Made by a program: the position numbers and the translations under genes. Shown one piece after another: positions 57,328 to 64,000 of a stretch of DNA of 64,000 bases; position 1 is the stretch's first letter; each line of letters starts with the position of its first letter. The notes under the pieces were generated by a model. It saw nothing but the letters and a program-made list of their open reading frames with translations. It had not been told where the DNA came from and did not search any database. The DNA is from Massilia sp. Leaf139 (GTDB lineage Bacteria > Pseudomonadota > Gammaproteobacteria > Burkholderiales > Burkholderiaceae_D), in the NCBI RefSeq assembly GCF_001424165.1, contig NZ_LMOJ01000001.1, forward strand, positions 1,112,139-1,176,138, read 5' to 3'.

Positions 57328-58233
57328 ATGATCGAACCCCACGACGTCGACTTGAACTTGCTGGCCGTGTTCCAGGAGGTCTACCGCGAACGGCAGATCT
57401 CGGGCGCCGCGCGGCGCCTGAACCTGAGCCAGTCGGCCGTCAGCAACGCGCTGGCGCGGCTGCGCCGCCTGTTCGGCAATGAGCTGTTCGTGCGCACCGG
57501 GCAGGGCATGCAGCCTACGCCCTTCGCCGAAAGCCTGGCCGAGCCGGTCGGCAGCGCCCTGGCACAGGTCACGCTGGCCTTGAACCGCCGCAGCGGTTTC
57601 GACCCGGCCGGCAGCACGCGCCGCTTCAGCATCGCCATGACCGACGTGGGCGAGGTGCATTTCATGCCCGCCCTGATCGAGCGCTGCCGCGCGCTGGCGC
57701 CGCTTGTGCAACTCAGCTCGCGCCGCGCCGGCAGCATCGCACTCAAGGAAGAGATGGAAAGCGGCCGCGTCGACCTCGTGATCGGCCCCTTCGACGACAT
57801 CTCGGAAGCGCTGTACCAGCGGCTGTTGTTTCGCCAGCCCTATGTCAGCATGGTGCGCCGGGGGCATCCGCTGACCGTCGGCAAGGTCGACCTGGCGCGC
57901 TTCGCCGCGGCGGAGCACCTGTTCGTCGACTCCAGCGAAAGCCCCTACGACCGCATCAACCAGCTGCTGGAAAAAGCGGGGATCGGCGCCTCGACCCGCT
58001 TCCGGGTGCCGCATTTCACCGCCGTCCCCTACATCATCGGGAGCAGCGACCTGGTGGTCACGGTGCCGCAGCGGCTGGCCGAGCGCGCCGGCCCCCCCTT
58101 CGGCCTGGCCTGGATCACGCCGCCACTGCAACTGCCGCTCCTGCAGACCAACATGTTCTGGCACCGGCGCTACAACCAGGATCCGGGTAACCAGTGGCTG
58201 CGCGGCATGGTCGCCGATACCTTCGGCCAGTGA
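57328..58233 (+). CDS. LysR family transcriptional regulator of tyrosine catabolism
   Basis: 301 residues. N-terminal winged helix-turn-helix (about 8-67, LNLLAVFQEVYRERQISGAARRLNLSQSAVSNALARLRRLFG), then a type 2 periplasmic-binding-like effector domain (about 95-295). Its position between hmgA (divergent) and the dioxygenase gene hppD (same strand, downstream) suggests control by a tyrosine-pathway metabolite such as homogentisate or 4-hydroxyphenylpyruvate. The precise effector is inferred. Confidence 0.92.
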   Translation: MIEPHDVDLNLLAVFQEVYRERQISGAARRLNLSQSAVSNALARLRRLFGNELFVRTGQGMQPTPFAESLAEPVGSALAQVTLALNRRSGFDPAGSTRRFSIAMTDVGEVHFMPALIERCRALAPLVQLSSRRAGSIALKEEMESGRVDLVIGPFDDISEALYQRLLFRQPYVSMVRRGHPLTVGKVDLARFAAAEHLFVDSSESPYDRINQLLEKAGIGASTRFRVPHFTAVPYIIGSSDLVVTVPQRLAERAGPPFGLAWITPPLQLPLLQTNMFWHRRYNQDPGNQWLRGMVADTFGQ

Positions 58234-58500
58234 GCTCCAAAAGCGCCGGAAAAAATCGTCTTTGCGCGCGCCCGGCTGTCGGGTATGCTCCGCCGCGAGC
58301 ATGACGATTCGACATCGTCGTCCGCGGAGCGGCGCGTAACTGGCGTATCATTCCGGTCGTTCCGCATCCGTCCCGAAGGGACGCCATGCTCGGGATCGGC
58401 GCAGGTTCCGCGCTGCGCCGCCCGCAGGGTTCCGCCAGGCAGCACGCTCATGAGGCGGGCGCCGGCTGGAGGAGATCATATGCACCGAAAAGGAAAAGAG

Positions 58501-59598
<1,098 letters not shown>

Positions 59599-59613
59599 GC
59601 GTCGCGGCCGATG

Positions 59614-59680
59614 CAGGGTGGACTCGGGAGTCCGCCCTGGCTTGGTATCCGCGCCGATCGGGCGCGACCAGGTCGCGCCC
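59614..59680. repeat. Two hairpins downstream of hppD
   Basis: First 59614-59639: CAGGGTGGACTC-GG-GAGTCCGCCCTG, one wobble; its CAGGGTGGAC start resembles the REP family of the window but is changed in the first bases. Second 59660-59680: GGGCGCGACC-A-GGTCGCGCCC, a perfect 10-base stem with no T-run. They separate hppD from the convergent hemerythrin gene and may end both transcripts. Confidence 0.6.
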
Positions 59681-59690
59681 GTGGGCCTTC

Positions 59691-60308
59691 TCAGGTCGGA
59701 TTGGCCCAGGTCTGGGTATTCGCCGCGGGGGTGCCCGGCTTCTTGATCAGCGAGCCCAGCGCCAGCAAGGCGCTGACGCCGCCCACCACCAGCGCAGTGG
59801 TACTGTGCGAAAAGCCCACGGCGTGGCTCTTGGCCAGCTTGCCGGCTTTCGGCGCGATCAGTTCCATGCGGCGCTTGGTCATCTGCGAACCGAGTTCCGA
59901 CAGGCGCGCCTTGCTCATCAGGGTTTCGGCCTGCGGCAGCAGCGTCGTTTCCTCGTCGGCCACGTGGTGGATCACGTCGCGCATCAGTTCCAGCAAGATC
60001 TTGTCGTGACGTGGATCGGACGCGCTGGTGCGGCGCAGTTCCGCGATCAGGCGGCGCATGTCGTTGTGCTCAGGCTCGGCCTTGTGGACGAACGGCTCAC
60101 CCTTGTCGAGCTGGCGCATCACCGGATAGAAGACTTCCTCTTCCAGCGTGGCGTGGATCTCGAGCGCCGTGCAGATGGTATCGGCCAATGCTTTCTTCAC
60201 GCTCGGCGACTTGTCCTTCGTGTACTGGTGGAACGTCACCATCACATGCGAGTGATCGAAGCGGATCATGTCGGTGATGGTCGGGCTCAGTTGGTTCAAA
60301 GAAAACAT
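59691..60308 (-). CDS. Hemerythrin HHE domain protein with C-terminal membrane segment
   Basis: 205 residues. Hemerythrin-like four-helix part (about 1-125) with iron-type residues: IRFDHSHVMVTFHQY, ALEIHATLEEEVFYPVM, HNDMRRLIAELR and VIHHVADEETTLLP. A basic stretch is followed by one hydrophobic segment (about 166-188, HSTTALVVGGVSALLALGSLI), so it may be attached to the inner membrane. Such proteins bind oxygen, NO or iron or sense stress; the exact role is unknown. The ATG at 60308 lies after GGGTCTAC, a weak site. Confidence 0.88.
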   Translation of the reverse strand: MFSLNQLSPTITDMIRFDHSHVMVTFHQYTKDKSPSVKKALADTICTALEIHATLEEEVFYPVMRQLDKGEPFVHKAEPEHNDMRRLIAELRRTSASDPRHDKILLELMRDVIHHVADEETTLLPQAETLMSKARLSELGSQMTKRRMELIAPKAGKLAKSHAVGFSHSTTALVVGGVSALLALGSLIKKPGTPAANTQTWANPT

Positions 60309-60476
60309 TTTGTAGACCCTCCGGATTGACGAATAATTAAGATCGTAGTCCGGTCAGCAGGCGCACGACGTAGGAATGCTTCGCATGGCGTTGTCGGCCA
60401 AGGCCGCGCGTTTACCATCCAAACAACGCCATCAAAACAACTCGAATGCCGGCGTCTCTGCCTCCTCTCGCCCCGT

Positions 60477-61073
60477 CTAGCGGCGGTTGTCCATGCCGGT
60501 CAGCTCCTGCTCGGCCTGCTGCCAGGTTGCCTGGCCGTCGACGTCGACGTCCGGCGGCTGCAAGAGTTACAGCAGCATGTTCAGCACCGTCAGGCGCTGG
60601 CCGAGTTCGTCGTGCAGCCCGCGCGCGAGCCGCTTGCGCTCGTTTTCCTGGGCCGTCACGAGCTGCAGCGGCAGGCGCGCCAGCTGGTTCTTGAACAGGT
60701 AGTCGACGGCGCCGGCGCGCAGCGCGTCGACGATGGCCTCCTCGCGCGTCACGGCCGCCATTGCAATCAGGGGAATGTCGGCATGCGCCGCGCGCAGGAT
60801 GGCGAGCGCCTCGAGCGCGCCGAAGGCGGGCAGTACGACGTTGGCCAGCACCAGGTCGGGCTTCGCCCCCTGCGCCAGCGCCGCGCGGAAAGCGGCGTCG
60901 TCAGTTACCCGCTCGACGTTCGCGGGGAGACCGGCACGGCGCAGGTGATGGGCGAACGGTTCGGCGTCGAAGGGGTCATCGTCGACCAGGGGCAGGCGCA
61001 TGGCGGCCGCGTCCTGAACGACGTCAGCGTCCAGCATTCCGGAATGCGCCTCGTGCGCAAACGGAGTCTGCAT
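60477..61073 (-). pseudogene. Broken response-regulator/histidine kinase gene
   Basis: The open part (61073 to the TAA at 60569-60567, 168 residues) is a receiver-like domain (about 25-140: LPLVDDDPFDAEP, DLVLANVVLP, VDYLFKNQ) followed by the start of a HisKA_3 histidine kinase domain, ENERKRLARGLHDELGQRL. The frame stops at LNMLL. Past that TAA the same frame still reads kinase-like sequence (ATWQQAEQELTGM) to a TAG at 60479-60477, and there is no room for an ATPase domain before the hemerythrin gene. The receiver's phospho-acceptor position is asparagine (LANVV). I read it as a decayed kinase remnant. The gap 60309-60476 holds nothing else I can identify. Confidence 0.7.
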
Positions 61074-61147
61074 CTTCTATTTATATGGGCAGCTAGGGTA
61101 GCTCCGATCTTAGCGCCGCCAGGGGGGGCAGGCGGCGTACGTAATTG

Positions 61148-61175
61148 TTGTGTAACCGAAAGTCGTAAATATAGG
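61148..61175 (+). promoter_or_regulatory. Candidate promoter of the manganese catalase gene
   Basis: TTGTGT (61148-61153), 16 bases, TATAGG (61170-61175), about 210 bases before the catalase ATG, which would give a long leader. The gap 61074-61383 has no gene; a second possible start site nearer the gene is not clear by eye. Confidence 0.3.
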
Positions 61176-61383
61176 CTAAATCCAGCCGGAAACAGACGTT
61201 TCGGGCTTGATAGTTTGTCACCCATGTCCTACATCGACACGGCCAGCATGCTGATTACTTGTCATCCTCCGCCTGAGAAGATGAGCCATGTTCGACTGAC
61301 GGTGCAAGGCCGTGCAGCCGTATTGGTAGGGCGTCGCACGCTGTCGCGTGGACGCTTAGTTTTCATCTATCGGAGGAGTCGGA

Positions 61384-62292
61384 ATGTTTGCACATAACAA
61401 ACGCCTGCAATACACCGTGCGTGTCGCCGGGCCCAACCCTGGACTGGCGAACCTCATGCTCGAGCAGTTCGGCGGCCCGCAGGGCGAGCTGGCGGCGGCC
61501 ATGCGTTACTTCACCCAGGCCGTATCGGAAGACGATCCAGGCCGCAAGGACATGCTGTTCGATATCGCGACCGAGGAACTGAGCCACCTCGAGGTGATCG
61601 GCCACATCGTCGCGATGCTGAACAAGGGCGCCAAGGGCCAGCTGGCGGAAGCCGTCGATACTGAAGCCGAGATGTACCGCAAGATCACCGGCGCCGGCAA
61701 CGATTCCCACATCACCCAGGTGCTGTACGGCGCCGGCACCCCGTTGACCAACTCGGCCGGCGTGCCCTGGACGGCAGCCTATATCGACTCGATCACCGAG
61801 CCGACGGCCGACCTCCGTTCGAACATCGCCGCCGAGTCGCGCGCCAAGATCGTCTACGAGCGCCTGATCGCGCTGACCGACGACCCGGGCGTGAAGGAGG
61901 CGCTCGGCTTCCTGATGACGCGCGAAGTGGCGCACCAGAAGTCCTTCGAGAAGGCGCTGTACTCGATGGAGTCGAACTTCCCGGCCGGCAAAATGCCAGT
62001 CGATCCACGCTTCTCCAGCGTGTACTACAACATGTCCCAGGGCCCGGGCGAAATGCGCGGCCCATGGAACCAGGGCCCGCAGTGGGACTTCGTCACCGAC
62101 CGCGAGAAGCAGATGGGCGTCGACGGCGGTTCTGGCGAAGCCGAGGTCAAGCTGCCGACGAGTGACGTCGAGGTGCTGAAGCAGATGCAGATGCGCACCA
62201 TGTCCGATCCGACCAAGGATCCGCAGACCGGCGCCGAACTGGGCCTCGATCCGTCGACGCCGAAGGGCGCTTCGGCGGTGAGCAAGCCCTGA
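61384..62292 (+). CDS. Manganese catalase
   Basis: 302 residues. Ferritin-like four-helix catalase that splits hydrogen peroxide with a dinuclear manganese centre, in the cytosol. Ligands are visible: Glu35 (GGPQGELAAAMRYF), the ExxH pair Glu65/His68 (ATEELSHLEVIGH), a Glu in the later NIAAESRAKIVYERL helix and a His in TREVAHQKSFEKAL. The C-terminal tail is Pro/Gly/Lys-rich, about 70 residues, as in many proteobacterial forms. GGAGGAG lies about 6 bases before the ATG. A ZIP transporter gene follows after a strong hairpin. Confidence 0.94.
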   Translation: MFAHNKRLQYTVRVAGPNPGLANLMLEQFGGPQGELAAAMRYFTQAVSEDDPGRKDMLFDIATEELSHLEVIGHIVAMLNKGAKGQLAEAVDTEAEMYRKITGAGNDSHITQVLYGAGTPLTNSAGVPWTAAYIDSITEPTADLRSNIAAESRAKIVYERLIALTDDPGVKEALGFLMTREVAHQKSFEKALYSMESNFPAGKMPVDPRFSSVYYNMSQGPGEMRGPWNQGPQWDFVTDREKQMGVDGGSGEAEVKLPTSDVEVLKQMQMRTMSDPTKDPQTGAELGLDPSTPKGASAVSKP

Positions 62293-62321
62293 GCGACTAG
62301 CTTGGGCTGAGCAGTAACGAG

Positions 62322-62381
62322 CGGCGCGCGCAGGGGCGGACACGAAACCGCCTCGCGCGCGCCGCGGCCGTCGGGGTTTTT
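62322..62381 (+). terminator. Hairpin downstream of the manganese catalase gene
   Basis: Outer 10-base arms CGGCGCGCGC / GCGCGCGCCG (62322-62331 and 62355-62364) enclose a second 5-base stem GGCGG / CCGCC. Five T follow at 62377-62381, about 12 bases past the stem, so termination is likely but not textbook. It separates the catalase from the metal transporter gene. Confidence 0.55.
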
Positions 62382-62435
62382 GTTACGCTGGCTTATGGCG
62401 GCGGCATCTGCTCCGGCGGACAGAAGGGATCGTGG

Positions 62436-63344
62436 ATGGAATCCAGAACACAGAAATTGCGTTGGATCGGCGCGCTCATGCGCGCGCTCACGGTACGGCG
62501 CGTCATTGGCCTGCTGATCTGTTCGGCGGGCTGCCTGTTATTGCTCGGCAGCCTGGTCGAGCAGCTGATCAATGCCAATCCGAAGATGCATGCGGCGCTG
62601 CTGGGCGGCGCCACGGCGGCGGCAGCCACCGCGCTGGGCACCTTGCCGGTCTTGTTTTCACAGAATTTTTCGAAGCGCACCTATGACGGCTTCCTCGGCT
62701 TCGGCGCCGGCGTGATGCTGGGCGCGACGGCCTTTTCGCTCGTCATTCCGGCCCTGGCCGCCGCGCGCGCGGCCGGCGCGGGCGCGTGGGAAGCGAGCCT
62801 GTCGGCCGGCGCCGGGATCATGGCCGGCGCCGGCGCCATCCTCCTGCTGAGCCGGGCCACGGCGCCGGCCCAGGTGCTGGTGGGCGACGTCCACGGCAAC
62901 TCGCTGCGTCGCGCCTGGCTGTTCGTCACGGCGGTGGCCCTGCACAACCTGCCCGAAGGGATGGCGATCGGTGTTGCCTATGCGGGTATCGACATCGAAA
63001 AGGCGCACTCGCTGACCACGGGCGTCTCGATCCAGGACGTGCCGGAGGGACTGGTGGTGGCGCTCGCCCTGCGCACGGTAGGCTACAGCCGCCTGACCTC
63101 GGTCGGGCTCGGGGTCTTGTCTGGCGTGATCGAGCCGGTCGCGGCGGCGTTTGGCGTGGCCCTGATCGGGATTTCAGGCGGCTTGCTGCCGTTTGCGCTG
63201 GCAGCCGCCGGTGGGGCGATGCTGTTCGTGATCGTCAACGACGTGATTCCGGAGATGCGCGAGAACGGGAACGGGACGTCGGCGACGATTGCGCTTGTCT
63301 TCGGGTTCATTTTGATGACGGTGCTGGATACGGCATTGGCTTGA
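62436..63344 (+). CDS. ZIP family metal transporter
   Basis: 302 residues, about eight membrane helices. Metal-path motifs: TAVALHNLPEGMAIGVAYA in the fourth-fifth helix region and GVSIQDVPEGLVVALAL after it, both with the family histidine/aspartate-proline-glutamate pattern, and the late FVIVNDVIPEM. It imports zinc, or iron or manganese, into the cytosol. The short N-terminal stretch before the first helix is basic. It lies 143 bases after the manganese catalase gene, which makes manganese supply an attractive but unproven role. Confidence 0.92.
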   Translation: MESRTQKLRWIGALMRALTVRRVIGLLICSAGCLLLLGSLVEQLINANPKMHAALLGGATAAAATALGTLPVLFSQNFSKRTYDGFLGFGAGVMLGATAFSLVIPALAAARAAGAGAWEASLSAGAGIMAGAGAILLLSRATAPAQVLVGDVHGNSLRRAWLFVTAVALHNLPEGMAIGVAYAGIDIEKAHSLTTGVSIQDVPEGLVVALALRTVGYSRLTSVGLGVLSGVIEPVAAAFGVALIGISGGLLPFALAAAGGAMLFVIVNDVIPEMRENGNGTSATIALVFGFILMTVLDTALA

Positions 63345-63405
63345 ATCCTTGCTTGTTTTTCACCGTTTCCGGCACGGGTGAATGTGCGGCGTGCGGAGGC
63401 ACGTA

Positions 63406-63480
63406 ACGCGGGCATGCCCGCCCTACGTACGGCAAACATCGTTGACGGTCGCGCACCGTAGGGCGGGCATGCCCGCGTGA
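63406..63480. repeat. REPIN downstream of the ZIP transporter gene
   Basis: Left copy 63406-63427 (ACGCGGGC...CCCGCCCTACG) and right copy 63458-63480 (GTAGGGCGGGC...GCCCGCGTGA), core GGGCATGCCC in both, about 30 bases apart. The right copy with its flanks (63451-63483) is identical to 49143-49175. Confidence 0.85.
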
Positions 63481-63521
63481 CGGTCGCCGGCATGTTGCAC
63501 GGTCATTGTCGACCGGCGCCA

Positions 63522-64000
63522 TCACGGGTCGAAATGCCGCACGAACCACTGCGCGGCCAACTCTCCCACCCGATCCAGCGCCCCCGGCTCCTCGAACAGG
63601 TGTCCGGCGCCCGGCACCACCTCCAGCCTCGACTCGCACCGCAATTGCGCCTGCGCCTCCCGGTTCAGCCCGAGCACGGCGCCATCCTCGCCGCCGACGA
63701 TCAGCAAGGTCGGCGCGAGTACCTGCGCGGCGGCCGGCCCGGCGAGATCGGGCCGGCCGCCGCGCGAGACCACGGCGGCGATGCCGGTGCCGCTGTCGGC
63801 CGCGACGCGCAGCGCGGCGGCCGCGCCCGTGCTGGCGCCGAACAGCCCCAGGGGTAGCGGCGCAGTGAGCGGTTCGGTGCCGAGCCAGCGGGCGGCGGCC
63901 TGCAGGCGGCTGGCCAGCACCTCGATGTCGAAGCGGTTGCGCACGTCCGTGTCTTCCTCGACCGTGAGGAGATCGAGCAGCAGGGTGGCCACGCCGGCGT
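63522..64000 (-). CDS. Alpha/beta hydrolase (dienelactone hydrolase-like), 5' end outside window
   Basis: At least 159 residues on the minus strand; the frame is open through the window edge, and the conserved TLLLDLLTVEEDTD segment right at the edge is normally internal, so the N-terminus is missing. Visible marks: nucleophile elbow FGASTGAAAAL (GxSxG), strand-turn APTLLIVGGEDGAVL with the catalytic acid, and GAGHLFEEPGALD with the histidine. Such proteins are often encoded next to phosphoribosyltransferases; the neighbour lies outside the window. An internal GTG at 63992 is not the likely start. Confidence 0.85.
   Translation of the reverse strand, partial: AGVATLLLDLLTVEEDTDVRNRFDIEVLASRLQAAARWLGTEPLTAPLPLGLFGASTGAAAALRVAADSGTGIAAVVSRGGRPDLAGPAAAQVLAPTLLIVGGEDGAVLGLNREAQAQLRCESRLEVVPGAGHLFEEPGALDRVGELAAQWFVRHFDP

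Noticed and set aside
61185..61225. GGAAAC...GTT sequence resembling a general-stress EcfG-type promoter before the manganese catalase gene
   Set aside because: EcfG/PhyR control belongs to Alphaproteobacteria; this window looks betaproteobacterial and the spacing match is loose.

Overview
The window is GC-rich DNA from a betaproteobacterium, most likely Oxalobacteraceae of the Massilia/Telluria group. I infer this from gene content and codon usage, not from a search: a PEP-CTERM surface protein, a bkd-type branched-chain keto acid dehydrogenase operon, homogentisate/tyrosine catabolism, and an ECF sigma factor with DGPF proteins. It is chromosomal and densely packed. I saw no insertion sequence, prophage, CRISPR array, rRNA or tRNA gene. 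The only mobile-like sequence is a family of short intergenic palindromes.

Layout. 1-2.1 kb: leuA (3' end outside the window), preceded by a leucine-rich 37-residue leader peptide that looks like an attenuator, then a small membrane protein. 2.3-8.7 kb: branched-chain amino acid binding protein, serine beta-lactamase-like lipoprotein, PAS-PAS-GGDEF-EAL protein, ankyrin protein, M23 peptidase and a hydrophilic low-complexity protein. 8.9-11.5 kb: two DGPF (YCII-related) proteins, a VOC protein and an ECF42-type sigma factor with a C-terminal extension, with a candidate self-recognised promoter. 11.8-18.9 kb: orphan anti-sigma-like protein, a glutamate/aspartate-type ABC transporter, exonuclease III, a secreted barrel protein, a paralogue of the hydrophilic protein and a membrane metallophosphoesterase. 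19-24 kb: MYG1 protein, then a flavin monooxygenase / SDR / alpha-beta hydrolase operon with a divergent TetR gene.

24-31.5 kb is a signalling block: a Cache/HAMP/PAS kinase convergent with a four-gene operon (hybrid kinase, HTH-receiver protein, PAS kinase, stand-alone receiver). 31.6-36.5 kb: KefC/KefF potassium efflux, aldo/keto reductase, OmpA-like barrel and a DUF2726 protein. 37.1-42.2 kb: the complete bkd operon (E1alpha, E1beta, E2, E3). 42.6-47.4 kb: a tripartite EmrAB-type drug efflux operon led by its TetR regulator. 47.6-53.6 kb: amino acid permease, TlpA/YeeE/DUF6691 redox-sulfur operon, CNNM/CorC protein and an HSL-type esterase. 53.7-59.6 kb: amidohydrolase, PEP-CTERM protein with an FNR-like box in its promoter, YjbQ, then hmgA, a divergent LysR gene and hppD. 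59.7-64 kb: hemerythrin, a broken response-regulator/kinase gene, manganese catalase, ZIP transporter and a partial alpha/beta hydrolase.

The most interesting points are: (i) the leuA leader peptide with CTA codons; (ii) the ECF42-DGPF locus with a matching promoter; (iii) two distant paralogues sharing a short KGRx[YW]D...GTSSAG motif; (iv) a REP/REPIN family whose stems change by compensated substitutions, one pair of which supplies the 3' end of a gene; (v) a flavin monooxygenase whose Baeyer-Villiger fingerprint histidine is a glutamine; and (vi) an FNR-type palindrome inside a PEP-CTERM promoter. All assignments come from reading the sequence; no database search was run.
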